Translations under genes and position numbers: made by a program
Source of the DNA: JAEUTH01 sp039931675
GTDB lineage: Bacteria; Bacteroidota; Bacteroidia; AKYH767-A; OLB10
Assembly (NCBI GenBank): GCA_039931675.1
Contig: JBDTRM010000173.1
Coordinates: forward strand, 1 to 64,000
Direction of reading: 5' to 3'
Length of the DNA: 64,000 nt
Shown: positions 44,203-53,625 of the stretch, piece by piece
Position numbering within the stretch: the stretch's first letter is position 1
How the letters are laid out: every line of letters begins with the position of its first letter
The notes under the pieces: model-generated
The model's input: only the letters and a program-made list of their open reading frames with translations
The model's database searches: none
Told to the model about the DNA's origin: nothing

Positions 44203-45108
44203 TTAAGCCGTAATCGCTTTCTTCTTAAAGTAATCGGCAGCGCGCAGTTCTTTGCTTCCTAAAACGTATTTGTAAAAACCCTCTCCCGATTTTTTACCAA
44301 GGTTGCCCGATGCAACCATATTTACTAAAAGCGGACAAGGAGCATATTTAGGATTCTTAAAACCATCGTAAAGCACATTTAAAATAGAAAGCACTACGTC
44401 AAGTCCAATAAAATCAGCCAATTGCAAAGGCCCCATTGGATGAGCCATGCCAAGTCGCATCACCGTATCAATTTCTTCAACACCTGCCACACCTTCATAC
44501 AGTGCAAAAATGGCTTCATTGATCATGGGAATTAAAATACGATTGCTGATAAATCCCGGATAGTCATTTACTTCTGTTGGAATCTTCCCAATCTTAACAC
44601 TAAGTGCTTTTATTGTATTGGTTACTTCTGTAGATGTCATATAACCGCTGATTACCTCCACCAGTTTCATCATGGGCACAGGATTCATAAAGTGCATGCC
44701 TATTACTTTATCACCACGCTTGGTAACCGCGGCAATCTTAGTGATTGAAATGGATGATGTATTAGTTGCGAGAATGCAATCCTTTGGCGCAAGCTCATCC
44801 AACTCTTTAAATATGGCCAACTTTATATTCAGATTTTCAGATGCTGCTTCTATTACGAGGTCAGCCGATTTTATACCTTCCGAAACTTTTGTAAAAGTGG
44901 TAATTCGGTTAAGCGAATTTACTTTTTCATCTTCGGTAAGAATAGCTTTTGCTACCTGCCTGTCCATATTACCGCTTATGGTTTTTATGGCGCGTTTAAG
45001 TGCATCCTCAGAAATGTCAATCAACGATACAGTGTATCCGTATTGCGCAAAAACATGTGCAATACCATTACCCATAGTACCCGACCCGATTACTGCTATG
45101 TTTTTCAT
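44203..45108 (-). CDS. 3-hydroxybutyryl-CoA dehydrogenase
   Basis: This 301-aa protein has an N-terminal NAD-binding Rossmann domain (AVIGSGTMGNGIAHVFAQYG, residues about 4-23) and a C-terminal helical dimer domain of the 3-hydroxyacyl-CoA dehydrogenase family. Functional segments are EAASENLNIKLAIF, LATNTSSISIT, GMHFMNPVPMMKLVEVI with the catalytic His, and NDYPGFISNRILIPMINEA. It is the single-function (Hbd/PaaH-like) form and has no hydratase domain. It converts acetoacetyl-CoA and 3-hydroxybutyryl-CoA, serving fatty-acid or butanoate metabolism. It lies between the giant genes and is convergent with the 1769-aa gene, only 12 bases from its stop. Confidence 0.92.
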   Translation of the reverse strand: MKNIAVIGSGTMGNGIAHVFAQYGYTVSLIDISEDALKRAIKTISGNMDRQVAKAILTEDEKVNSLNRITTFTKVSEGIKSADLVIEAASENLNIKLAIFKELDELAPKDCILATNTSSISITKIAAVTKRGDKVIGMHFMNPVPMMKLVEVISGYMTSTEVTNTIKALSVKIGKIPTEVNDYPGFISNRILIPMINEAIFALYEGVAGVEEIDTVMRLGMAHPMGPLQLADFIGLDVVLSILNVLYDGFKNPKYAPCPLLVNMVASGNLGKKSGEGFYKYVLGSKELRAADYFKKKAITA

Positions 45109-45387
45109 GTGTGAATTTTAAAGCCTGTGTTAAGAAAACCCTATTACTTATCAATTAAGCTGCAATGGGTAACAAAAATTTAAAGCCTGATTAAAAATGA
45201 GGGGCAAACGTATGTCATTCTTTTAAATATCAAAATAAAAATATATTTCAGAGTAAAATATGCAATGAATTTAATTCTTACAAAATTACACATTAAAAAT
45301 TTAGCATGTAAAAGCTCAATGCAATATAAATGTTTGGTATAAATTATAATTGATTTCCTCATATAAGCTACATTTCTAATCTTCATT

Positions 45388-45423
45388 AAAAAGGAGTTGT
45401 TTCATAAGAAACAACTCCTTTTT
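45388..45423 (-). terminator. Perfect 16-bp-stem terminator
   Basis: AAAAAGGAGTTGTTTC (45388-45403) and its exact reverse complement (45408-45423) enclose ATAA. T-runs exist on both strands. It is about 260 bases past the stop of the 2480-aa gene, so that mRNA would include the adjoining palindrome in its 3' tail. Confidence 0.9.
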
Positions 45424-45642
45424 ATACTGAAAATGGGATAAATTAGTACACTTTAAAACCTTAAATTTTATTTCAAATCTTAGTAGAAAAGTATTACGAT
45501 AAACCTATACCTTATTACCTTATTCTTCACTAAAATAAGGTAATAAGGTTGACCCTGACTTTAGATTTTTCTACTAAGGTTTATTATCTGTCAATGATTT
45601 TGACTCAGTTTATTTGTACTAATTTATCACATTTACAGTATA
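45423..45642. repeat. Nested inverted repeat of about 220 bp
   Basis: Outer arms are 28 bases long with two mismatches (45423-45450, containing GATAAATTAGTACA; 45615-45642, containing TGTACTAATTTATC). A second matched pair is CTTAGTAGAAAA (45479-45490) with TTTTCTACTAAG (45567-45578). The inner pair is ACCTTATTACCTTATT with AATAAGGTAATAAGGT (16/16), near 45509-45548, around a loop of about 9 bases. The three pairs lie symmetrically, so the whole can fold into one long hairpin. It may be a MITE-like element or a structured 3' tail. Confidence 0.85.
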
Positions 45643-45685
45643 ATAAAAATGCTTATTACTGCTTTATCAATCTAACTTTATCAAG

Positions 45686-48600
45686 TTACTCAATTGATAT
45701 TTTTTCAATCCAGTTCTTATCATTGGTATGATAACGGATAAAATAAAGTCCTTTTGGTAATCGCGATAGATTAATATCAAAAGAGCTCGCATTTCCACTC
45801 ACCTTTATTTCTTGCTTGAACACACATTCACCAGTCATGCCATACACCTGCATATTTACATTGGTGCGGATAGTTTCATCAAAGCTAACAGTGAACCTGC
45901 CATCGGATGGATTTGGAAAGATAACAGAGCTTGAAACCTCAGGTTGAGAATAATCAGCCATGCGCACCGATGGTTGTGTTATCACCACACTTGCTGATTT
46001 CGTGCATCCATTTGCATCGCTAACTGTTACAGTATAGGTTCCAGTAATAAGTCCTGTTACAGTTTGCGATGTCTTAACCGGCACCGTATTCCATGAATAA
46101 GTGTACGGTGATACGCCTCCGCTTACGTTGGCTGTTGCAGTTCCGTTATTGCCTCCTAATGTTGTAACATTTGTTTTGGTAATTGATACGTTTATCGCAG
46201 CAGGCTCGGTGATATTTACAGATGCTGCTTTTAAACAACCTTTGCTGTCAGTAATAATAACTGTGTAAAGGCCTTTCTTTAATCCTGTAACTGCAGGAGT
46301 CGTCTTAACAGGAACTGAATTCCATGAATAAGTATAAGGAGGTGTACCGCCCGAAGCTACTGCATTAGCAGTTCCGTTAGTTCCGCCAAAACATGAAACA
46401 TTTGTGCTCGTTGCAGTTGCAGTTATAGCAGTTGGTTGACTAATCGTATTTGAATATTGGCTCGTGCAGCCTTTGGTGTCAGTAACAGTTACTGTATAGG
46501 TTCCGGCAGCAAGCACATTGATCCTGTCTTTTGTTGTGGCTCCGCCAGTCCATAAATACGTGTAAGGTGCCGTACCTCCCGAAGGAGTAATGTTAATAGA
46601 ACCGGTTGTACCTCCATTACATTTTACATTGGTAACCACCCCTGTTACCAGGATTACTGTTGGCTGTGTTAAGGTAACTACTGCGGTTTTTGTACAGCCA
46701 TTAGCATCACTCACCGTTACAGTATAAACACCTGCGGCTAATCCGCTTGCAGTAGCTAATGTTTTAACGGGTACCGTATTCCAACTGTAAGTATAAGGAG
46801 CAGCACCACCACCTGCAGCAACTGTTGAAGTGCCATTACTTCCACCAAAACAACCTGGGTTTACACCCGAAACATTTGCAATAAATGCAGATGGTTGGGT
46901 AAGGGTAATGAGGTTTGAGTTGGTGCAACCCCCGTTGCTAACTGTTACAATATATGTTCCGGCAGTTAAGCCTGAGAGGTTTTGAGTGGTAGCGCCATTA
47001 TTCCAAAGGTAAGTGTATGGACCTGTACTTCCGCCCACAGTCAGGCTGATGCTGCCAATGTTTCCTCCATGACACCTGATATTATAACCGCCTGCAAAAA
47101 TGGGGCTGCTAAGCGTAAGGATCAACCCGTTACTTGTTGGCAATACCACGGTGTCCATCCTGGTGCAGCCACTTACATCAGTAATGAGAACAAAACTGGC
47201 GTTATAATAAGAAAGTCCCGTTCCTGTCGAAGTAGTTTGCACCGGTGTTGTTTGCCATGCATAACTGTAAGAAGTTCCACCTGATGGAATAACTGTAGCA
47301 ATACCATTGTTTTTACTACAACTTGGCTGCTGTATTACCTGGTTAGTAAATGATAATGTACAGTTTACCGTTAGTGTAATGTTCAAAGATTCACTGCAAC
47401 CATTGGTATCAGTAACTGTAACTGTATAGGTTCCCACTGCAAGTCCTGATCTGTTTTGAGATGTGCTGCCATCGTTCCACAGATAAGCGTAAGTAACCGT
47501 TCCTCCTGTTGTATTAACGTTTATCGTTCCGCTGTTGGGAAGTGCTGATGTAGGATTAACCTGGGTGGAAGTTAGTGACAGAACGAGAGGCTCCGTTACT
47601 GTTGAAGAGCATGTTGCCGTACATCCATGGGTATCAGTAACTGTTACCGTGTAAATCCCTTTAGTTCGTGAGCTTTGCGATGCGGTATTGGCACCATTGG
47701 ACCATAAATAATAATAAGGTGCAGTCCCTCCTGAAGCAGTAACACTAACCGTACCGTTGTTTGAATTGAAGCAACTGTTGTTAGTAGATGAACAATTTAC
47801 AACCAGTGCTGCAGGTTGATTAACCGTATAGCTTGCGCTTAATGAGCAGCCATTTGCATCACTAACTGTTACAGTATAGGTACCGGCTGAAATACCTGTA
47901 TTTGCATTGGTACTCTTGCCATTGGACCAGTTATAACTATACAGTTCAACACCACCGGATACATTAATCACTATGGAACCTGTCCCTCCATTACACAATA
48001 CATCTGTAACTATTGGATTTATTATTACTGCAGGTGGCTGTGTAATAGCTATACTGGTTGCTGTTGTACATCCTCTTGAATCTGTTATGGTACAAGTATA
48101 AGTACCTGCCACTAATCCGCTTATATCCTGATTGGTTGAACCATTGCTCCAGTTGTAAGTATATAGAGGTGTTCCTCCGTTAACTGAAATATCAATTGAA
48201 CCTGTTGAATTTCCGTTGCACAATACATCTATATGATTTAAAGTGTTTTCAACTACTGATAAAGCAGCCGAAGGTTCTCCAACAAATATACTATCTAATG
48301 ATTGGCAATAAGGAACTGAGGGACTTCCCTGATGATCTGTAAGTACTAAAATATATGTTCCTACAGGCATCCCGGTTATAGAATCAGAAGTTGCTGAATT
48401 AGTAACATCACGCAATAAATTATTAAAGCCTGAGTCATACCATTGCCACCTGTAATTTGGAGTACCTCCGAATGTAACATTTGCAACTACTTTACCCGAA
48501 CTTCCACCAAAACATTTTACACTGTCAAAACTCAATACAGACTGAGCAGCCTGAATAGTACCGAAGTCAATATCTGATATTCCGGTTGTGGCTGTGCAAC

Positions 48601-51600
48601 CACCCATAAACGGAGGTAACGTAACAATCACAGTTGCTGCAACAGAACTGCTTACAAACACACTATCATCTGTATTTGTTGGTGCAGTTAATCCTACAAA
48701 TTCAAATGTGGTTCCAAGAGGATAGCCACCTGAAAAGGCTGCTGAATCTTTTACATGAATATAGAAACCAGGATTATTTGAACACAATAAAGTATCACCT
48801 TCCGATAAAAATGGTTTAGGAGAAGATAATAAACTTACTGATGAGCTTAAGGTTTGATTGCAACTTGAATTGGGGTCTGTAACTAAAACCGTATAAACAG
48901 TATTTATAACCGGAGATGCTGTTACCGTTTTACCGGTAGTTGTATTTAAACTAACTGATGGAGTCCATGCATAAGTGAACGGTGCGTTATAAGCAAACGT
49001 TATGCTCCATCCGCCTGAAATATTTCCCAAATCTCCCCCTGCATCATCAACGACATATAATTTCCATGAGCCGTTAGGATTCGCATTGAAACTTGCCAGT
49101 GTTGCACTGCCGCTTACACTTCCAGGTCCCGGTGCGGGATAATTATCAGCAGTAAGGTCGTTAGTAGGAGCATAAGTACTGCTTGGATTTGCTCCTGCAT
49201 CACTCATTGCCGGTGATCCGTCTTTAAATGTATAGGTTACGTTTACAAGTCCGTTACTTCCGCCAACATCTGACATCAATGTTACAACCTGTCCTGTAGG
49301 AGAAACCAATACGATATCAATATCATCAGAAAAAGTATGCGTTATCGAATTCAGGTTAACCGATCTTACTGTTGCCGTAGCCGGAATTCCTGAAACATTT
49401 ATTGAAGATGGATAAGGAGTAGCAATAGTATTATCATTAATAGAAATTAAACTACTGTTAGAAAACACAGATGATGAAGTATCAGTTGCATTGATAACTA
49501 ATGAAGTGCCTTGGCATATAGATGAAGCGGACGGTGTTACAACAGACAATTGCGGTTGATATAAACTTAATGCAACGGATTGTGTGGATGAACAACCATT
49601 CCCATCAGTAACGGTTACAGTATAGGTTGTGTTTGAAGTTACATTTTGAGCTAATGGATTGCTGATATTAGTTGCAGTTAAGAAGGTGGCCGGAGACCAT
49701 GAATAGCTGATAGGAGTTGGAGGATAAAATCTCCAGGCTTCTGGAGTGGATACATTCCAGTTACCACTGTTAAACCTTCCTGAAGGCGCTACAAAAAGAC
49801 TGCCATCACTATTTTTTATTGCCAGCGTAGTATTCACCGCATTTGCAATAATATTGGGCTGTACCACATTTTGCACATGTACTTCAATGATACCGTTCTC
49901 TTTTAATTGTATCTGGAATGAGGTACGCGGATTGCCAAATAAATCAATGCCGAGAATTTTAACTGCACTAAACTCCACTGTAAACGTTCGGTTAGGCGAA
50001 ACTCCGTTAACCCACTGACGCACAGTTCCCGCAGCACTTGGATCTAAATCACCCCAGACCCCTGCAACAATGTTATTTGGATTCGTAGTGTTCGGCAGAG
50101 TTTGACCATACGTTGCTGTTGTACCTGAGCTTGAACCAAATTGTATGAATCCATTGGAGCCTACAAAAATCTGTGAATACGCATTTCCATAAAAATTAAA
50201 ATTAAAAGGTAACGCTATTGCAGATGATATAGCATCGTCAGCTAAAGTAATTGTTGTTGGCGAAACGGGTGAAGTAAATCCAAATGGAATTGAGGCTACA
50301 TAATAATTATTGATTCCGTTAGCAGTAAGCTGAACATGCCCGTTATTACAAACTTGTGCAGAATTCGGTATTACGGTTGTACTAATAGCAGTTGAATAAG
50401 TTACAGTTTGTGTTTGCGTTGCTGTACATCCATTTGCTCCTGTACCTGTAACTGTATAGGTTGTTATTGCCACAGGTGAGGCAGTAACAGACGACCCTGT
50501 AGTGCTGTTCAATGCAGTTGAAGGTGCCCAGCTATAAGTAATTCCCCCTGTGGCGTTTAACAAAACGCTTCCTGATGTGCATATTACTGCCGGACTTGGA
50601 ATGCTGTTTATTGAAATCGGAGGTAGTGCATCCACATTTAAGGGCACTCCACATGATTGGGTATTTCCGCAGGCATCAGTAACTGTTACCGTATAGGTTT
50701 GAGGAGTAGATGCTGTAATAGTTGTATTCTGAGTTGTTGTTCCCGTGCTCCATAAATACGAATATGGTGTACTTCCGCCCGATGGTGAACTCTGTAAATT
50801 AACGGTCGTACCTGAACAGGCATGACCGGATGGTGCTGATGAGCAACTCACAGCAATGGGACTAATAGTAACGGTAACACTATTTGTTGCCGAACAACCA
50901 TTAACATCTGATGCAATTACTGTATAGGTAGTTGTTGAAGTAATATTCTGAACAAGCGGATTACTAATATTAGTTGCAGACAGAAACGTGGCAGGAGACC
51001 ATAAATAATTATAAGGTCCGGCTGATGGTGTAAATCTCCATGCCTCCGGAGTTGAAACATTCCAGTTTCCATTATTAAATCTGCCTGCAGGTGCTGCGAA
51101 CGCACTTCCATCAAAATTTTTAAGCGCAAGAGTTGTAACACTCGAAGAAGGAATCACAGATGTGGATACCGCTTGTACATGCACTTCGGCAATATTTCCA
51201 TTCTCTTTTAATTGAACCTGGAAAGTTGCATTTCCGTTGCTCGAAAAAAGCTGATCTTTAAAAGGCACTCCGCTAAATTGTATAGTAAATATCCGGTTAG
51301 GAGTAACACCTGTTGTACCATAACTGATAGAGCCTCCGGCTCCCGGATCTAAATCAGCCCAAACCCCTGCTATTATATTATTCGGGGTGGCCGCATTGGC
51401 AAGCGTCTGACCAAAAACTCCCGTTGAGCCTGAACTTGACCCAAACTGAACAAAACCATTTGAACAAATAAATAATTGAGAAAAATTCCGTCCATAAAAA
51501 CTTACATTAAAAGGAAGCGCAACAGCGCCTGACATAGCATTGTTTGCTAATGAAACGGAAGTAAATCCTGCCGATGAAATAAACCCGAAAGGAATTGAAG

Positions 51601-53128
51601 TTATGTTATAGGAATTTGTATTTACAGCTAATGCATTTAATTGTGATGAAGCGTTAAAACAGGGATTACCTGGCGTTGCAGTAGTTGAAAGAATATTTAC
51701 AGCAGGAGAAACATTTACAGTAACTGACTGTGTAGAAGTGCATCCAAAAGAAGATGTACCGGTAACAATATACGTAGTAGTTACCTGGGGAGATGCTGTT
51801 ACTGTTCCTCCGGTGGTTGCGCTTAATCCTGTTGAAGGTGACCATGTATAAGTGACAGCGTTATCAGCGGTTAGAGAAACACTCCCTGAAGTGCAAATGC
51901 TAGCCGGTGAGGGAGTGGAATTAATAGTAATCGAAGGCAAAGGATTAACATTGAGTGTTACACTTCCTGAAGTTGTATTACCACAAAAATCAGTAACATT
52001 AACAGTATAGGTAGTAGTGGCAGTTACATTAGTAGCAGTTGGAGTTTCAGAAGTTGTTGAATTAAGAAAGGTTGCGGGAGTCCACGAAATAGTATAAGGA
52101 GCTGATCCATTTGCAATATTTGCATTCAGATTAGAATTACTGCCAGAACAAAAACTGGAGGGAGTGGCGGTGGGAGCTACTGTTACAGGAATACCCACAG
52201 TAACTGTTGCGGGTGTTCTTGCAGATGTGCAGCCTAATAAAGTTGCATCTGCATAAAAAGTATAAACCCCTGATGTAGTGTTATTATAGGCAACAGGTGA
52301 AGTGGGTGCGCCATTTGCAGGACTGTAAGATGATCCGGTTGATAACAGTGATCCGCCAGACGTTAGCGGATACCAGTTAATTGAAGGCACACCGGTAGGA
52401 GTTGCAGTAATAGTTGCTGCTGCACCGCTGCAAATAGAGGTATTTGTGGTTGAAGGCGATTGGGGATCGGGCAAGGCCCTCATTTGGAAATTATCCATTC
52501 GCCACTGGCAGGATGATTGAAGAAATCCTGCAGCAGGTATTGAACCCGTCATCCTGATAACAAGTGAGGTGGTAGGATTATCTGCTGCAGCAGGCAATAC
52601 AATCGGAAATGCAGTATAAGTGGTGCCAATAGTTCCGGTCGTCAGGGTCTGGAATGTTCCGCCATCCTTTGAATAGGCAACTGTCATTGTAAAGTTAGCA
52701 CCGTTGGCTCTTATAGTTTGAAAGAAAACCTCAAAGCTTTTAAAGTTTTTTATACTGGCCCCATTGATAGTGTAGGTCCAGGTAGCTGCAACTGATCCTC
52801 CCAGGAAAGCATTTCCTGTGATTACCCTGGCATCCCCTGAAGCATTTGTAAAGTAAGGGGATCCTGGCGGGGCTACTGCAGTAGCGGCAATTCCGTTACC
52901 GGACCCATTTGTGGTTGCAGGTGCTGATGTCAAGGCAGATGTTAACCCTGGCGTAACTGATGTAGCTATTATTGTGTTAGTGTTAAACGAATAGTTAACA
53001 ATTCCTTGTGAAACGCACTGGGCTGACGCATTGCTTAAACAAAAGAAGTAAACTATTAAAAGCATGTGTGCTAATACAATGTTGTGTTTAGTTGCCTTAA
53101 AATTCTTAATAGTAGAAAATTTTTCCAT
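45686..53128 (-). CDS. Giant T9SS surface protein with about 11 SprB repeats and a P-domain
   Basis: This 2480-aa protein has a long signal segment (HNIVLAHMLLIVYFFCLSNASAQ). The N-half holds Ig/PKD-like strands (SFCSGSNSNLNANI, TYTVNVTDFCGNTT) and two copies of a ~230-aa module (PFNVSFYGRNFSQLFICSNG / PFNFNFYGNAYSQIFVGSNG). Then comes a proprotein-convertase P-like domain (nt about 48970-49470: ITHTFSDDIDIVLVSPTG, GSWKLYVVDDAGG). The C-half has about 11 SprB-type repeats (CxGGxxG...TYTVTVTDxxGC, nt about 45970-48540), then a T9SS sorting domain (SSVIFPNPSDGRFTV, RLPKGLYFIRYHTN). SprB in Flavobacterium is a mobile gliding adhesin, so a surface adhesin is likely. Its final SprB unit has no first Cys. 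Neighbour on the same strand is the even larger gene at 53626. Confidence 0.9.
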   Translation of the reverse strand: MEKFSTIKNFKATKHNIVLAHMLLIVYFFCLSNASAQCVSQGIVNYSFNTNTIIATSVTPGLTSALTSAPATTNGSGNGIAATAVAPPGSPYFTNASGDARVITGNAFLGGSVAATWTYTINGASIKNFKSFEVFFQTIRANGANFTMTVAYSKDGGTFQTLTTGTIGTTYTAFPIVLPAAADNPTTSLVIRMTGSIPAAGFLQSSCQWRMDNFQMRALPDPQSPSTTNTSICSGAAATITATPTGVPSINWYPLTSGGSLLSTGSSYSPANGAPTSPVAYNNTTSGVYTFYADATLLGCTSARTPATVTVGIPVTVAPTATPSSFCSGSNSNLNANIANGSAPYTISWTPATFLNSTTSETPTATNVTATTTYTVNVTDFCGNTTSGSVTLNVNPLPSITINSTPSPASICTSGSVSLTADNAVTYTWSPSTGLSATTGGTVTASPQVTTTYIVTGTSSFGCTSTQSVTVNVSPAVNILSTTATPGNPCFNASSQLNALAVNTNSYNITSIPFGFISSAGFTSVSLANNAMSGAVALPFNVSFYGRNFSQLFICSNGFVQFGSSSGSTGVFGQTLANAATPNNIIAGVWADLDPGAGGSISYGTTGVTPNRIFTIQFSGVPFKDQLFSSNGNATFQVQLKENGNIAEVHVQAVSTSVIPSSSVTTLALKNFDGSAFAAPAGRFNNGNWNVSTPEAWRFTPSAGPYNYLWSPATFLSATNISNPLVQNITSTTTYTVIASDVNGCSATNSVTVTISPIAVSCSSAPSGHACSGTTVNLQSSPSGGSTPYSYLWSTGTTTQNTTITASTPQTYTVTVTDACGNTQSCGVPLNVDALPPISINSIPSPAVICTSGSVLLNATGGITYSWAPSTALNSTTGSSVTASPVAITTYTVTGTGANGCTATQTQTVTYSTAISTTVIPNSAQVCNNGHVQLTANGINNYYVASIPFGFTSPVSPTTITLADDAISSAIALPFNFNFYGNAYSQIFVGSNGFIQFGSSSGTTATYGQTLPNTTNPNNIVAGVWGDLDPSAAGTVRQWVNGVSPNRTFTVEFSAVKILGIDLFGNPRTSFQIQLKENGIIEVHVQNVVQPNIIANAVNTTLAIKNSDGSLFVAPSGRFNSGNWNVSTPEAWRFYPPTPISYSWSPATFLTATNISNPLAQNVTSNTTYTVTVTDGNGCSSTQSVALSLYQPQLSVVTPSASSICQGTSLVINATDTSSSVFSNSSLISINDNTIATPYPSSINVSGIPATATVRSVNLNSITHTFSDDIDIVLVSPTGQVVTLMSDVGGSNGLVNVTYTFKDGSPAMSDAGANPSSTYAPTNDLTADNYPAPGPGSVSGSATLASFNANPNGSWKLYVVDDAGGDLGNISGGWSITFAYNAPFTYAWTPSVSLNTTTGKTVTASPVINTVYTVLVTDPNSSCNQTLSSSVSLLSSPKPFLSEGDTLLCSNNPGFYIHVKDSAAFSGGYPLGTTFEFVGLTAPTNTDDSVFVSSSVAATVIVTLPPFMGGCTATTGISDIDFGTIQAAQSVLSFDSVKCFGGSSGKVVANVTFGGTPNYRWQWYDSGFNNLLRDVTNSATSDSITGMPVGTYILVLTDHQGSPSVPYCQSLDSIFVGEPSAALSVVENTLNHIDVLCNGNSTGSIDISVNGGTPLYTYNWSNGSTNQDISGLVAGTYTCTITDSRGCTTATSIAITQPPAVIINPIVTDVLCNGGTGSIVINVSGGVELYSYNWSNGKSTNANTGISAGTYTVTVSDANGCSLSASYTVNQPAALVVNCSSTNNSCFNSNNGTVSVTASGGTAPYYYLWSNGANTASQSSRTKGIYTVTVTDTHGCTATCSSTVTEPLVLSLTSTQVNPTSALPNSGTINVNTTGGTVTYAYLWNDGSTSQNRSGLAVGTYTVTVTDTNGCSESLNITLTVNCTLSFTNQVIQQPSCSKNNGIATVIPSGGTSYSYAWQTTPVQTTSTGTGLSYYNASFVLITDVSGCTRMDTVVLPTSNGLILTLSSPIFAGGYNIRCHGGNIGSISLTVGGSTGPYTYLWNNGATTQNLSGLTAGTYIVTVSNGGCTNSNLITLTQPSAFIANVSGVNPGCFGGSNGTSTVAAGGGAAPYTYSWNTVPVKTLATASGLAAGVYTVTVSDANGCTKTAVVTLTQPTVILVTGVVTNVKCNGGTTGSINITPSGGTAPYTYLWTGGATTKDRINVLAAGTYTVTVTDTKGCTSQYSNTISQPTAITATATSTNVSCFGGTNGTANAVASGGTPPYTYSWNSVPVKTTPAVTGLKKGLYTVIITDSKGCLKAASVNITEPAAINVSITKTNVTTLGGNNGTATANVSGGVSPYTYSWNTVPVKTSQTVTGLITGTYTVTVSDANGCTKSASVVITQPSVRMADYSQPEVSSSVIFPNPSDGRFTVSFDETIRTNVNMQVYGMTGECVFKQEIKVSGNASSFDINLSRLPKGLYFIRYHTNDKNWIEKISIE
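45970..48540 (-). repeat. SprB-type coding repeats, about 11 units
   Basis: Units of about 78 aa (234 bases), each with a C-x-G-G-x-x-G start and TYTVTVTDxxGC near the end. The last unit (nt about 45970-46200) reads TNVTTLGGNNG and lacks the first Cys. Confidence 0.85.
49620..51620 (-). repeat. Two paralogous ~230-aa modules
   Basis: Copies at nt about 50915-51620 and 49620-50315 share SIPFGF, FVQFGSSSG/FIQFGSSSG, NNI(I/V)AGVW(A/G)DLDP, FQ(V/I)QLKENG, and GNWNVSTPEAWRF, then SWSPATFL-TATNISNPL. About 600 bases of Ig-like repeats separate them. Confidence 0.85.
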
Positions 53129-53625
53129 AATTATTGGGGTTTTATAGAGTTATAAAATGATAGCACAGTTTTGTCCCTAAACAGTTAATCCTCTTTAAAA
53201 ATCGGGAGGGAAAAATTATTGATAACAGAGTAAATGATTCAACTGATTATTTACTCACTCAGGGGTTAAAAGATAACAGGTAATGATTAAGAAAATGGAT
53301 TTGAAAACAAACTAAATATTAATTGGTGCAATAGTAGCAGAGGGTATTGATCAGAATTATTTAATTAAGCTATTAATAAAGTGTAAAAGTAAGTTCAGAC
53401 AATTAACTTGCAATAAAAATACCCATAAACATTGATTGTTAGTCAAATAAATTGCGCTAAAGTAGTGACCAGCCTAAATTTCTTCATAGCCTGAGTCGGA
53501 TTATCTACAGGTTATCCTCATCCGTGATTAGCTAAAATATGCCTTTAAAAAAACAACCCCGACCTTTGCTGACCGGGGCTGCTTCAATTGTGCAGGAATC
53601 CATACCTGCTTTTTTTTTGAATTGA
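53129..53625. other. Gap between the two giant genes
   Basis: This AT-rich 497-base gap contains the terminator of the upstream giant gene (53556-53580), a short weak palindrome (GAGTAAAT...ATTTACTC, 53228-53256) and the unseen promoter of the 2480-aa gene. No TAnnTTTG box stands out on the minus strand. Confidence 0.6.
53556..53580 (-). terminator. Rho-independent terminator of the largest gene
   Basis: On the minus strand AGCCCCG and CGGGGTT form a 7-bp stem with one G-U pair around a 12-base loop, followed by GTTTTTTT. It is about 45 bases past the stop of the 53626-64000 gene. Confidence 0.75.

Larger units (their letters stand above)
45109..45685. other. Gene-free stretch with terminator and nested palindrome
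   Basis: The first 280 bases (45109-45387) are AT-rich with no recognisable feature. They are followed by a perfect terminator (45388-45423) and a ~220-base nested inverted repeat (45423-45642). No coding frame of credible composition lies here. Confidence 0.75.

Noticed and set aside
45549..45731. 60-aa plus-strand frame across the nested palindrome
   Set aside because: It starts inside the palindrome and ends inside the 2480-aa gene; no signal or family resemblance.
46982..47284. Open plus-strand frames within the giant minus-strand genes (also 49746-50018, 57842-58027, 59495-59689, 61091-61285)
   Set aside because: They are shadows caused by the Thr/Val/Gly-rich repeats and have no family character.
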